NCBI GenBank assembly: GCA_949358305.1
Contig: OX442320.1
Location: 126,501-190,500, forward strand
Source: Strigamia acuminata
Taxonomy: Eukaryota > Arthropoda > Chilopoda > Geophilomorpha > Linotaeniidae
Length of the DNA: 64,000 nucleotides
Direction of reading: 5' to 3'
The position numbers and the translations under genes are program-made. This document shows positions 46,119-61,100 of the stretch, one piece after another (position 1 is the stretch's first letter; every line of letters begins with the position of its first letter). The notes below the pieces were generated by a model. That model was given only the letters and a program-made list of their open reading frames with translations, was not told where the DNA came from and made no database searches.

Positions 46119-49100
46119 CTTCTACTAAGGTTTAAACACTATTTCTGAACATTCAGAGACATTGGACTTGTGGTGTTTGTGCTAAGTCAACCGTGATGAG
46201 ATCAAAAGTCTATTCTCCCAAATCATTGCTTGGATGTTTCTAAAACTTACATTGAAGCCTTCTACTAAGGTTTAAACACTATTTCTGAACATTCAGAGAC
46301 ATTGGTCTTGTGGTGTTTGTGCTAAGTCAACTGTGATGAGATCAAAAGTCTATTCTCCCAAATCATTGCTTGGATGTTTCTAAAACTTACATTGGAGCCT
46401 TCTACTAAGGTTTAAACACTATTTCTGAACATTCAGAGACATTCGTCTTGTGGTGTTTGTGCTAAGTTAACTGTGATGAGATCAAAAGTCTATTCTCGCA
46501 AATCATTGCTTGGATGTTGCTAAAACTTCTCTTGAAGTCTTCTACTAAGGTTTAAACACTATTTCTGAACATTCAGAGACATTGGTCTTGTGGTGTTTGT
46601 GCTAAGTCAACTGTGATGAGATCAAAAGTCTATTCTCCCAAATCATTGCTTGGATGTTTCTAAAACTTACATTGGAGCCTTCTACTAAGGTTTAAACACT
46701 ATTTCTGAACATTCAGAGACATTGGTCTTGTGGTGTTTGTGCTAAGTCAACTGTGATGAGATCAAAAGTCTATTCTCCCAAATCATTGCTTGGATGTTTC
46801 TAAAACTTACATTGGAGCCTTCTACTAAGGTTTAAACACTATTTCTGAACATTCAGAGACATTGGTCTTGTGGTGTTTGTGCTAAGTCAACTGTGATGAG
46901 ATCAAAAGTCTATTCTCCCAAATCATTGCTTGGATGTTTCTAAAACTTACATTGGAGCCTTCTACTAAGGTTTAAATACTATTTCTGAACATTCAGAGAC
47001 ATTGGTCTTGTGGTGTTTGTGCTAAGTCAACTGTGATGAGATCAAAAGTCTATTCTCCCAAATCATTGCTTGGATGTTTCTAAAACTTACATTGGAGCCT
47101 TCTACTAAGGTTTAAACACTATTTCTGAACATTCAGAGACATTCGTCTTGTGGTGTTTGTGCTAAGTTAACTGTGATGAGATCAAAAGTCTATTCTCGCA
47201 AATCATTGCTTGGATGTTGCTAAAACTTCTCTTGAAGTCTTCTACTAAGGTTTAAACACTATTTCTGAACATTCAGAGACATTGGTCTTGTGGTGTTTGT
47301 GCTAAGTCAACTGTGATGAGATCAAAAGTCTATTCTCCCAAATCATTGCTTGGATGTTTCTAAAACTTACATTGGAGCCTTCTACTAAGGTTTAAACACT
47401 ATTTCTGAACATTCAGAGACATTGGTCTTGTGCTGTTTGTGCTAAGTCAACTGTGATGAGATCAAAAGTCTATTCTCCCAAATCATTGCTTGGATGTTTC
47501 TAAAACTTACATTGGAGCCTTCTACTAAGGTTTAAACACTATTTCTGAACATTCAGAGACATTGGTCTTGTGGTGTTTGTGCTAAGTCAACTATGATGAG
47601 ATCAAAAGTCTATTCTCCCAAATGATTGCTTGGATGTTTCTAAAACTTACATTGGAGCCTTCTACTAAGGTTTAAACACTATTTCTGAACATTCAGAGAC
47701 ATTGGTCTTGTGGTGTTTGTGCTAAGTCAACTATGATGAGATCAAAAGTCTATTCTCCCAAATCATTGCTTGGATGTTTCTAAAACTTACATTGGAGCCT
47801 TCTACTAAGGTTTAAACACTATTTCTGAACATTCAGAGACATTGATCTTGTGGTCTTTGTGCTAAGTCAACTGCAATGTGAAATAAGCTCAAAATTTTTT
47901 TTTCAAAATTTATTGCTTGGATGTTGCTAAAACTTACATTGAAGGCTTCTACTAAGGTTTAAACACTATTTCTGAACATTCAGAGACATTGGACTTGTGG
48001 TGTTTGTGCTAAGTCAACCGTGATGAGATCAAAAGTCTATTCTCCCAAATCATTGCTTGGATGTTTCTAAAACTTACATTGGAGCCTTCTACTAAGGTTT
48101 AAACACTATTTCTGAACATTCAGAGACATTGGTCTTGTGGTGTTTGTGCTAAGTCAACTGTGATGAGATCAAAAGTCTATTCTCCCAAATCATTGCTTGG
48201 ATGTTTCTAAAACTTACATTGGAGCCTTCTACTAAGGTTTAAACACTATTTCTGAACATTCAGAGACATTGGTCTTGTGGTGTTTGTGCTAAGTCAACTA
48301 TGATGAGATCAAAAGTCTATTCTCCCAAATCATTGCTTGGATGTTTCTAAAACTTACATTGTAGCCTTCTACTAAGGTTTAAACACTATTTCTGAACATT
48401 CAGAGATATTGGTCTTGTGGTGTTTGTGCTAAGTCAACTGTGATGAGATCAAAAGTCTATTCTCCCAAATCATTGCTTGGATGTTTCTAAAACTTACATT
48501 GGAGCCTTCTACTAAGGTTTAAACACTATTTCTGAACATTCAGAGACATTGGTCTTGTGGTGTTTGTGCTAAGTCAACTATGATGAGATCAAAAGTCTAT
48601 TCTCCCAAATGATTGCTTGGATGTTTCTAAAACTTACATTGGAGCCTTCTACTAAGGTTTAAACACTATTTCTGAACATTCAGAGACATTGGTCTTGTGG
48701 TGTTTGTGCTAAGTCAACTATGATGAGATCAAAAGTCTATTCTCCCAAATCATTGCTTGGATGTTTCTAAAACTTACATTGGAGCCTTCTACTAAGGTTT
48801 AAACACTATTTCTGAACATTCAGAGACATTGATCTTGTGGTCTTTGTGCTAAGTCAACTGCAATGTGAAATAAGCTCAAAATTTTTTTTTCAAAATTTAT
48901 TGCTTGGATGTTGCTAAAACTTACATTGAAGGCTTCTACTAAGGTTTAAACACTATTTCTGAACATTCAGAGACATTGGACTTGTGGTGTTTGTGCTAAG
49001 TCAACCGTGATGAGATCAAAAGTCTATTCTCCCAAATCATTGCTTGGATGTTTCTAAAACTTACATTGGAGCCTTCTACTAAGGTTTAAACACTATTTCT

Positions 49101-52100
49101 GAACATTCAGAGACATTGGTCTTGTGGTGTTTGTGCTAAGTCAACTATGATGAGATCAAAAGTCTATTCTCCCAAATGATTGCTTGGATGTTTCTAAAAC
49201 TTACATTGGAGCCTTCTACTAAGGTTTAAACACTATTTCTGAACATTCAGAGACATTGGTCTTGTGGTGTTTGTGCTAAGTTAACTGTGATGAGATCAAA
49301 AGTCTATTCTCGCAAATCATTGCTTGGATGTTGCTAAAACTTCCCTTGAAGTCTTCTACTAAGGTTTAAACACTATTTCTGAACATTCAGAGACATTGGT
49401 CTTGTGGTGTTTGTGCTAAGTCAACTGCGATGTGAAATGAGCTCAAAATTTTTTTTTCAAAATTTATTGCTTGGATGTTGCTAAAACTTTCATTGGAGCC
49501 TTCTACTAAGGTTTAAACACTATTTCTGAACATTCAGAGACATTGGTCTTGTGGTGTTTGTGCTAAGTCAACTGTGATGAGATCAAAAGTCTATTCTCCC
49601 AAATCATTGCTTGGATGTTTCTAAAACTTACATTGGAGCCTTCTACTAAGGTTTAAACACTATTTCTGAACATTCAGAGACATTGGTCTTGTGGTGTTTG
49701 TGCTAAGTCAACTATGATGAGATCAAAAGTCTATTCTCCCAAATCATTGCTTGGATGTTTCTAAAACTTACATTGGAGCCTTCTACTAAGGTTTAAACAC
49801 TATTTCTGAACATTCAGAGACATTGGTCTTGTGGTGTTTGTGCTAAGTCAACTGTGATGAGATCAAAAGTCTATTCTCTCAAATCATTGCTTGGATGTTT
49901 CTAAAACTTACATTGGAGCCTTCTACTAAGGTTTAAACACTATTTCTGAACATTCAGAGACATTGATCTTGTGGTCTTTGTGCTAAGTCAACTGCAATGT
50001 GAAATAAGCTCAAAATTTTTTTTTCAAAATTTATTGCTTGGATGTTGCTAAAACTTACATTAAAGGCTTCTACTAAGGTTTAAACACTATTTCTGAACAT
50101 TCAGAGACATTGGACTTGTGGTGTTTGTGCTAAGTCAACCGTGATAAGATCAAAAGTCTATTCTCCCAAATCATTGCTTGGATGTTTCTAAAACTTACAT
50201 TGGAGCCTTCTACTAAGGTTTAAACACTATTTCTGAACATTCAGAGACATTGGTCTTGTGGTGTTTGTGCTAAGTCAACTGTGATGAGATCAAAAGTCTA
50301 TTCTCCCAAATCATTGCTTGGATGTTTCTAAAACTTACATTGGAGCCTTCTACTAAGGTTTAAACACTATTTCTGAACATTCAGAGACATTGGTCTTGTG
50401 GTGTTTGTGCTAAGTCAACTATGATGAGATCAAAAGTCTATTCTCCCAAATGATTGCTTGGATGTTTCTAAAACTTACATTGGAGCCTTCTACTAAGGTT
50501 TAAACACTATTTCTGAACATTCAGAGACATTGGTCTTGTGGTGTTTGTGCTAAGTTAACTGTGATGAGATCAAAAGTCTATTCTCGCAAATCATTGCTTG
50601 GATGTTGCTAAAACTTCCCTTGAAGTCTTCTACTAAGGTTTAAACACTATTTCTGAACATTCAGAGACATTGGTCTTGTGGTGTTTGTGCTAAGTCAACT
50701 GCGATGTGAAATGAGCTCAAAATTTTTTTTTCAAAATTTATTGCTTGGATGTTGCTAAAACTTTCATTGGAGCCTTCTACTAAGGTTTAAACACTATTTC
50801 TGAACATTCAGAGACATTGGTCTTGTGGTGTTTGTGCTAAGTCAACTGTGATGAGATCAAAAGTCTATTCTCCCAAATCATTGCTTGGATGTTTCTAAAA
50901 CTTACATTGGAGCCTTCTACTAAGGTTTAAACACTATTTCTGAACATTCAGAGACATTGGTCTTGTGGTGTTTGTGCTAAGTCAACTATGATGAGATCAA
51001 AAGTCTATTCTCCCAAATCATTGCTTGGATGTTTCTAAAACTTACATTGGAGCCTTCTACTAAGGTTTAAACACTATTTCTGAACATTCAGAGACATTGG
51101 TCTTGTGGTGTTTGTGCTAAGTCAACTATGATGAGATCAAAAGTCTATTCTCCCAAATCATTGCTTGGAGGTTTCTAAAACTTACATTGGAGCCTTCTAC
51201 TAAGGTTTAAACACTATTTCTGAACATTCAGAGACATTGGTCTTGTGATGTTTGTGCTAAGTCAACTGCGATGTGAAATGAGCTCAAAATTTTTTTTTCA
51301 AAATTTATTGCTTGGATGTTGCTAAAACTTACATTGGAGCCTTTTACTAAGGTTTAAACACTATTTCTGAATATTCAGAGACATTGGTCTTGTGGTGTTT
51401 GTGCTAAGTCAACTGTGATGAGATCAAAAGTCTATTCTCCCAAATCATTGCTTGGATGTTTCTAAAACTTACATTGGAGCCTTCTACTAAGGTTTAAACA
51501 CTATTTCTGAACATTCAGAGACATTGGTCTTGTGGTGTTTGTGCTAAGTCAACTATGATGAGATCAAAAGTCTATTCTCCCAAATGATTGCTTGGATGTT
51601 TCTAAAACTTACATTGGAGCCTTCTACTAAGGTTTAAACACTATTTCTGAACATTCAGAGACATTGGTCTTGTGGTGTTTGTGCTAAGTCAACTATGATG
51701 AGATCAAAAGTCTATTCTCCCAAATGATTGCTTGGATGTTTCTAAAACTTACATTGGAGCCTTCTACTAAGGTTTAAACACTATTTCTGAACATTCAGAG
51801 ACATTGGTCTTGTGGTGTTTGTGCTAAGTCAACTATGATGAGATCAAAAGTCTATTCTCCCAAATCATTGCTTGGATGTTTCTAAAACTTACATTGGAGC
51901 CTTCTACTAAGGTTTAAACACTATTTCTGAACATTCAGAGACATTGATCTTGTGGTCTTTGTGCTAAGTCAACTGCAATGTGAAATAAGCTCAAAATTTT
52001 TTTTTCAAAATTTATTGCTTGGATGTTGCTAAAACTTACATTGAAGGCTTCTACTAAGGTTTAAACACTATTTCTGAACATTCAGAGACATTGGACTTGT

Positions 52101-55100
52101 GGTGTTTGTGCTAAGTCAACCGTGATGAGATCAAAAGTCTATTCTCCCAAATCATTGCTTGGATGTTTCTAAAACTTACATTGGAGCCTTCTACTAAGGT
52201 TTAAACACTATTTCTGAACATTCAGAGACATTGGTCTTGTGGTGTTTGTGCTAAGTCAACTATGATGAGATCAAAAGTCTATTCTCCCAAATGATTGCTT
52301 GGATGTTTCTAAAACTTACATTGGAGCCTTCTACTAAGGTTTAAACACTATTTCTGAACATTCAGAGACATTGGTCTTGTGGTGTTTGTGCTAAGTTAAC
52401 TGTGATGAGATCAAAAGTCTATTCTCGCAAATCATTGCTTGGATGTTGCTAAAACTTCCCTTGAAGTCTTCTACTAAGGTTTAAACACTATTTCTGAACA
52501 TTCAGAGACATTGGTCTTGTGGTGTTTGTGCTAAGTCAACTGCGATGTGAAATGAGCTCAAAATTTTTTTTTCAAAATTTATTGCTTGGATGTTGCTAAA
52601 ACTTTCATTGGAGCCTTCTACTAAGGTTTAAACACTATTTCTGAACATTCAGAGACATTGGTCTTGTGGTGTTTGTGCTAAGTCAACTGTGATGAGGTCA
52701 AAAGTCTATTCTCCCAAATCATTGCTTGGATGTTTCTAAAACTTACATTGGAACCTTCTACTAAGGTTTAAACACTATTTCTGAACATTCAGAGACATTG
52801 GTCTTGTGGTGTTTGTGCTAAGTCAACTATGATGAGATCAAAAGTCTATTCTCCCAAATCATTGCTTGGATGTTTCTAAAACTTACATTGGAGCCTTCTA
52901 CTAAGGTTTAAACACTATTTCTGAACATTCAGAGACATTGGTCTTGTGGTGTTTGTGCTAAGTCAACTGCGATGTGAAATGAGCTCAAAATTTTTTTTTT
53001 AAAATTTATTGCTTGGATGTTGCTAAAACTTTCATTGGAGCCTTCTACTAAGGTTTAAACACTATTTCTGAACATTCAGAGACATTGGTCTTGTGGTGTT
53101 TGTGCTAAGTCAACTGTGATGAGATCAAAAGTCTATTCTCCCAAATCATTGCTTGGATGTTTCTAAAACTTACATTGGAGCCTTCTACTAAGGTTTAAAC
53201 ACTATTTCTAAACATTCAGAGACATTGGTCTTGTGGTGTTTGTGCTAAGTCAACTATGATGAGATCAAAAGTCTATTCTCCCAAATCATTGCTTGGATGT
53301 TTCTAAAACTTACATTGGAGCCTTCTACTAAGGTTTAAACACTATTTCTGAACATTCAGAGACATTGGTCTTGTGGTGTTTGTGCTAAGTCAACTATGAT
53401 GAGATCAAAAGTCTATTCTCCCAAATCATTGCTTGGATGTTTCTAAAACTTACATTGGAGCCTTCTACTAAGGTTTAAACACTATTTCTGAACATTCAGA
53501 GACATTGGTCTTGTGGTGTTTGTGCTAAGTCAACTGTGATGAGATCAAAAGTCTATTCTCTCAAATCATTGCTTGGATGTTTCTAAAACTTACATTGGAG
53601 CTTTCTACTAAGGTTTAAACACTATTTCTGAACATTCAGAGACATTGATCTTGTGGTCTTTGTGCTAAGTCAACTGCAATGTGAAATAAGCTCAAAATTT
53701 TTTTTTCAAAATTTATTGCTTGGATGTTGCTAAAACTTACATTGAAGGCTTCTACTAAGGTTTAAACACTATTTCTGAACATTCAGAGACATTGGACTTG
53801 TGGTGTTTGTGCTAAGTCAACCGTGATGAGATCAAAAGTCTATTCTCCCAAATCATTGCTTGGATGTTTCTAAAACTTACATTGGAGCCTTCTACTAAGG
53901 TTTAAACACTATTTCTGAACATTCAGAGACATTGGTCTTGTGGTGTTTGTGCTAAGTCAACTGTGATGAGATCAAAAGTCTATTCTCCCAAATCATTGCT
54001 TGGATGTTTCTAAAACTTACATTGGAGCCTTCTACTAAGGTTTAAACACTATTTCTGAACATTCAGAGACATTGGTCTTGTGGTGTTTGTGCTAAGTCAA
54101 CTATGATGAGATCAAAAGTCTATTCTCCCAAATGATTGCTTGGATGTTTCTAAAACTTACATTGGAGCCTTCTACTAAGGTTTAAACACTATTTCTGAAC
54201 ATTCAGAGACATTGGTCTTGTGGTGTTTGTGCTAAGTTAACTGTGATGAGATCAAAAGTCTATTCTCGCAAATCATTGCTTAGATGTTGCTAAAACTTCC
54301 CTTGAAGTCTTCTACTAAGGTTTAAACACTATTTCTGAACATTCAGAGACATTGGTCTTGTGGTGTTTGTGCTAAGTCAACTGCGATGTGAAATGAGCTC
54401 AAAATTTTTTTTTCAAAATTTATTGCTTGGATGTTGCTAAAACCTACATTGGAGCCTTCTACTAAGGTTTAAACACTATTTCTGAACATTCAGAGACATT
54501 GGTCTTGTGGTGTTTGTGCTAAGTTAACTGTGATGAGATCAAAAGTCTATTCTCGCAAATCATTGCTTGGATGTTGCTAAAACTTCCCTTGAAGTCTTCT
54601 ACTAAGGTTTAAACACTATTTCTGAACATTCAGAGACATTGGTCTTGTGGTGTTTGTGCTAAGTCAACTGCGATGTGAAATGAGCTCAAAATTTTTTTTT
54701 CAAAATTTATTGCTTGGATGTTGCTAAAACTTTCATTGGAGCCTTCTACTAAGGTTTAAACACTATTTCTGAACATTCAGAGACATTGGTCTTGTGGTGT
54801 TTGTGCTAAGTCAACTGTGATGAGATCAAAAGTCTATTCTCCCAAATCATTGCTTGGATGTTTCTAAAACTTACATTGGAGCCTTCTACTAAGGTTTAAA
54901 CACTATTTCTGAACATTCAGAGACATTGGTCTTGTGGTGTTTGTGCTAAGTCAACTATGATGAGATCAAAAGTCTATTCTCCCAAATCATTGCTTGGATG
55001 TTTCTAAAACTTACATTGGAGCCTTCTACTAAGGTTTAAACACTATTTCTGAACATTCAGAGACATTGGTCTTGTGGTGTTTGTGCTAAGTCAACTATGA

Positions 55101-57872
55101 TGAGATCAAAAGTCTATTCTCCCAAATGATTGCTTGGATGTTTCTAAAACTTACATTGGAGCCTTCTACTAAGGTTTAAACACTATTTCTGAACATTCAG
55201 AGACATTGGTCTTGTGGTGTTTGTGCTAAGTCAACTGTGATGAGATCAAAAGTCTATTCTCTCAAATCATTGCTTGGATGTTTCTAAAACTTACATTGGA
55301 GCTTTCTACTAAGGTTTAAACACTATTTCTGAACATTCAGAGACATTGATCTTGTGGTCTTTGTGCTAAGTCAACTGCAATGTGAAATAAGCTCAAAATT
55401 TTTTTTTCAAAATTTATTGCTTGGATGTTGCTAAAACTTACATTGAAGGCTTCTACTAAGGTTTAAACACTATTTCTGAACATTCAGAGACATTGGACTT
55501 GTGGTGTTTGTGCTAAGTCAACCGTGATGAGATCAAAAGTCTATTCTCCCAAATCATTGCTTGGATGTTTCTAAAACTTACATTGGAGCCTTCTACTAAG
55601 GTTTAAACACTATTTCTGAACATTCAGAGACATTGGTCTTGTGGTGTTTGTGCTAAGTCAACTGTGATGAGATCAAAAGTCTATTCTCCCAAATCATTGC
55701 TTGGATGTTTCTAAAACTTACATTGGAGCCTTCTACTAAGGTTTAAACACTATTTCTGAACATTCAGAGACATTAGTCTTGTGGTGTTTGTGCTAAGTCA
55801 ACTATGATGAGATCAAAAGTCTATTCTCCCAAATGATTGCTTGGATGTTGCTAAAACTTCCCTTGAAGTCTTCTACTAAGGTTTAAACACTATTTCTGAA
55901 CATTCAGAGACATTGGTCTTGTGGTGTTTGTGCTAAGTCAACTGCGATGTGAAATGAGCTCAAAATTTTTTTTTCAAAATTTATTGCTTGGATGTTGCTA
56001 AAACTTTCATTGGAGCCTTCTACTAAGGTTTAAACACTATTTCTGAACATTCAGAGACATTGGTCTTGTGGTGTTTGTGCTAAGTCAACTGTGATGAGAT
56101 CAAAAGTCTATTCTCCCAAATCATTGCTTGGATGTTTCTAAAACTTACATTGGAGCCTTCTACTAAGGTTTAAACACTATTTCTGAACATTCAGAGACAT
56201 TGGTCTTGTGGTGTTTGTGCTAAGTCAACTATGATGAGATCAAAAGTCTATTCTCCCAAATGATTGCTTGGATGTTGCTAAAACTTCCCTTGAAGTCTTC
56301 TACTAAGGTTTAAACACTATTTCTGAACATTCAGAGACATTGGTCTTGTGGTGTTTGTGCTAAGTCAACTGTGATGAGGTCAAAAGTCTATTCTCCCAAA
56401 TCATTGCTTGGATGTTTCTAAAACTTACATTGGAGCCTTCTACTAAGGTTTAAACACTATTTCTGAACATTCAGAGACATTGGTCTTGTGGTGTTTGTGC
56501 TAAGTCAACTATGATGAGATCAAAAGTCTATTCTCCCAAATCATTGCTTGGATGTTTCTAAAACTTACATTGGAGCCTTCTACTAAGGTTTAAACACTAT
56601 TTCTGAACATTCAGAGACATTGGTCTTGTGGTGTTTGTGCTAAGTCAACTGCGATGTGAAATGAGCTCAAAATTTTTTTTTTAAAATTTATTGCTTGGAT
56701 GTTGCTAAAACTTTCATTGGAGCCTTCTACTAAGGTTTAAACACTATTTCTGAACATTCAGAGACATTGGTCTTGTGGTGTTTGTGCTAAGTCAACTGTG
56801 ATGAGATCAAAAGTCTATTCTCCCAAATCATTGCTTGGATGTTTCTAAAACTTACATTGGAGCCTTCTACTAAGGTTTAAACACTATTTCTAAACATTCA
56901 GAGACATTGGTCTTGTGGTGTTTGTGCTAAGTCAACTATGATGAGATCAAAAGTCTATTCTCCCAAATCATTGCTTGGATGTTTCTAAAACTTACATTGG
57001 AGCCTTCTACTAAGGTTTAAACACTATTTCTGAACATTCAGAGACATTGGTCTTGTGGTGTTTGTGCTAAGTCAACTGCGATGTGAAATGAGCTCAAAAT
57101 TTTTTTTTTAAAATTTATTGCTTGGATGTTGCTAAAACTTTCATTGGAGCCTTCTACTAAGGTTTAAACACTATTTCTGAACATTCAGAGACATTGGTCT
57201 TGTGGTGTTTGTGCTAAGTCAACTGTGATGAGATCAAAAGTCTATTCTCCCAAATCATTGCTTGGATGTTTCTAAAACTTACATTGGAGCCTTCTACTAA
57301 GGTTTAAACACTATTTCTAAACATTCAGAGACATTGGTCTTGTGGTGTTTGTGCTAAGTCAACTATGATGAGATCAAAAGTCTATTCTCCCAAATCATTG
57401 CTTGGATGTTTCTAAAACTTACATTGGAGCCTTCTACTAAGGTTTAAACACTATTTCTGAACATTCAGAGACATTGGTCTTGTGGTGTTTGTGCTAAGTC
57501 AACTATGATGAGATCAAAAGTCTATTCTCCCAAATCATTGCTTGGATGTTTCTAAAACTTACATTGGAGCCTTCTACTAAGGTTTAAACACTATTTCTGA
57601 ACATTCAGAGACATTGGTCTTGTGGTGTTTGTGCTAAGTCAACTGTGATGAGATCAAAAGTCTATTCTCTCAAATCATTGCTTGGATGTTTCTAAAACTT
57701 ACATTGGAGCTTTCTACTAAGGTTTAAACACTATTTCTGAACATTCAGAGACATTGATCTTGTGGTCTTTGTGCTAAGTCAACTGCAATGTGAAATAAGC
57801 TCAAAATTTTTTTTTCAAAATTTATTGCTTGGATGTTGCTAAAACTTACATTGAAGGCTTCTACTAAATTTT

Positions 57873-58120
57873 AAACACTATTTCTGAACATTCAGAGACA
57901 TTGGACTTGTGGTGTTTGTGCTAAGTCAACCGTGATGAGATCAAAAGTCTATTCTCCCAAATCATTGCTTGGATGTTTCTAAAACTTACATTGGAACATT
58001 CAGAGACATTGGTCTTGTGGTGTTTGTGCTAAGTCAACTGTGATGAGATCAAAAGTCTATTCTCCCAAATCATTGCTTGGATGTTTCTAAAACTTACATT
58101 GAAGTCTTCTACTAAGGTTT
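57873..58120. repeat. Satellite pair with a 32-bp deletion
   Basis: Two monomers that should span 280 bp span 248. The join ACATTGGAACATTCAG skips the segment from GCCTTCTACT to ATTTCTGA, with GA shared at the breakpoints. It is the one clear non-monomer-sized deletion I saw in the array. Confidence 0.85.
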
Positions 58121-61100
58121 AAACACTATTTCTGAACATTCAGAGACATTGGTCTTGTGGTGTTTGTGCTAAGTCAACTGCGATGTGAAATGAGCTCAAA
58201 ATTTTTTTTTCAAAATTTATTGCTTGGATGTTGCTAAAACCTACATTGGAGCCTTCTACTAAGGTTTAAACACTATTTCTGAACATTCAGAGACATTGGT
58301 CTTGTGGTGTTTGTGCTAAGTTAACTGTGATGAGATCAAAAGTCTATTCTCGCAAATCATTGCTTGGATGTTGCTAAAACTTCCCTTGAAGTCTTCTACT
58401 AAGGTTTAAACACTATTTCTGAACATTCAGAGACATTGGTCTTGTGGTGTTTGTGCTAAGTCAACTGCGATGTGAAATGAGCTCAAAATTTTTTTTTCAA
58501 AATTTATTGCTTGGATGTTGCTAAAACTTTCATTGGAGCCTTCTACTAAGGTTTAAACACTATTTCTGAACATTCAGAGACATTGGTCTTGTGGTGTTTG
58601 TGCTAAGTCAACTGTGATGAGATCAAAAGTCTATTCTCCCAAATCATTGCTTGGATGTTTCTAAAACTTACATTGGAGCCTTCTACTAAGGTTTAAACAC
58701 TATTTCTGAACATTCAGAGACATTGGTCTTGTGGTGTTTGTGCTAAGTCAACTACGATGAGATCAAAAGTCTATTCTCCCAAATCATTGCTTGGATGTTT
58801 CTAAAACTTACATTGGAGCCTTCTACTAAGGTTTAAACACTATTTCTGAACATTCAGAGACATTGGTCTTGTGGTGTTTGTGCTAAGTCAACTATGATGA
58901 GATCAAAAGTCTATTCTCCCAAATGATTGCTTGGATGTTTCTAAAACTTACATTGGAGCCTTCTACTAAGGTTTAAACACTATTTCTGAACATTCAGAGA
59001 CATTGGTCTTGTGGTGTTTGTGCTAAGTCAACTGTGATGAGATCAAAAGTCTATTCTCTCAAATCATTGCTTGGATGTTTCTAAAACTTACATTGGAGCT
59101 TTCTACTAAGGTTTAAACACTATTTCTGAACATTCAGAGACATTGATCTTGTGGTCTTTGTGCTAAGTCAACTGCAATGTGAAATAAGCTCAAAATTTTT
59201 TTTTCAAAATTTATTGCTTGGATGTTGCTAAAACTTACATTGAAGGCTTCTACTAAGGTTTAAACACTATTTCTGAACATTCAGAGACATTGGACTTGTG
59301 GTGTTTGTGCTAAGTCAACCGTGATGAGATCAAAAGTCTATTCTCCCAAATCATTGCTTGGATGTTTCTAAAACTTACATTGGAGCCTTCTACTAAGGTT
59401 TAAACACTATTTCTGAACATTCAGAGACATTGGTCTTGTGGTGTTTGTGCTAAGTCAACTGTGATGAGATCAAAAGTCTATTCTCCCAAATCATTGCTTG
59501 GATGTTTCTAAAACTTACATTGGAGCCTTCTACTAAGGTTTAAACACTATTTCTGAACATTCAGAGACATTAGTCTTGTGGTGTTTGTGCTAAGTCAACT
59601 ATGATGAGATCAAAAGTCTATTCTCCCAAATGATTGCTTGGATGTTGCTAAAACTTCCCTTGAAGTCTTCTACTAAGGTTTAAACACTATTTCTGAACAT
59701 TCAGAGACATTGGTCTTGTGGTGTTTGTGCTAAGTCAACTGCGATGTGAAATGAGCTCAAAATTTTTTTTTCAAAATTTATTGCTTGGATGTTGCTAAAA
59801 CTTTCATTGGAGCCTTCTACTAAGGTTTAAACACTATTTCTGAACATTCAGAGACATTGGTCTTGTGGTGTTTGTGCTAAGTCAACTGTGATGAGATCAA
59901 AAGTCTATTCTCCCAAATCATTGCTTGGATGTTTCTAAAACTTACATTGGAGCCTTCTACTAAGGTTTAAACACTATTTCTGAACATTCAGAGACATTGG
60001 TCTTGTGGTGTTTGTGCTAAGTCAACTATGATGAGATCAAAAGTCTATTCTCCCAAATGATTGCTTGGATGTTGCTAAAACTTCCCTTGAAGTCTTCTAC
60101 TAAGGTTTAAACACTATTTCTGAACATTCAGAGACATTGGTCTTGTGGTGTTTGTGCTAAGTCAACTGCGATGTGAAATGAGCTCAAAATTTTTTTTTCA
60201 AAATTTATTGCTTGGATGTTGCTAAAACTTTCATTGGAGCCTTCTACTAAGGTTTAAACACTATTTCTGAACATTCAGAGACATTGGTCTTGTGGTGTTT
60301 GTGCTAAGTCAACTGTGATGAGATCAAAAGTCTATTCTCCCAAATCATTGCTTGGATGTTTCTAAAACTTACATTGGAGCCTTCTACTAAGGGTTAAACA
60401 CTATTTCTGAACATTCAGAGACATTGGTCTTGTGGTGTTTGTGCTAAGTCAACTATGATGAGATCAAAAGTCTATTCTCCCAAATCATTGCTTGGATGTT
60501 TCTAAAACTTACATTGGAGCCTTCTACTAAGGTTTAAACACTATTTCTGAACATTCAGAGACATTGGTCTTGTGGTGTTTGTGCTAAGTCAACTATGATG
60601 AGATCAAAAGTCTATTCTCCCAAATCATTGCTTGGATGTTTCTAAAACTTACATTGGAGCCTTCTACTAAGGTTTAAACACTATTTCTGAACATTCAGAG
60701 ACATTGGTCTTGTGGTGTTTGTGCTAAGTCAACTGCGATGTGAAATGAGCTTAAAATTTTTTTTTCAAAATTTATTGCTTGGATGTTGCTAAAACTTACA
60801 TTGGAGCCTTCTACTAAGGTTTAAACACTATTTCTGAATATTCAGAGACATTGGTCTTGTGGTGTTTGTGCTAAGTCAACTGTGATGAGATCAAAAGTCT
60901 ATTCTCCCAAATCATTGCTTGGATGTTTCTAAAACTTACATTGGAGCCTTCTACTAAGGTTTAAACACTATTTTTGAACATTCAGAGACATTGGTCTTGT
61001 GGTGTTTGTGCTAAGTCAACTATGATGAGATCAAAAGTCTATTCTCCCAAATGATTGCTTGGATATTTCTAAAACTTACATTGGAGCCTTCTACTAAGGT

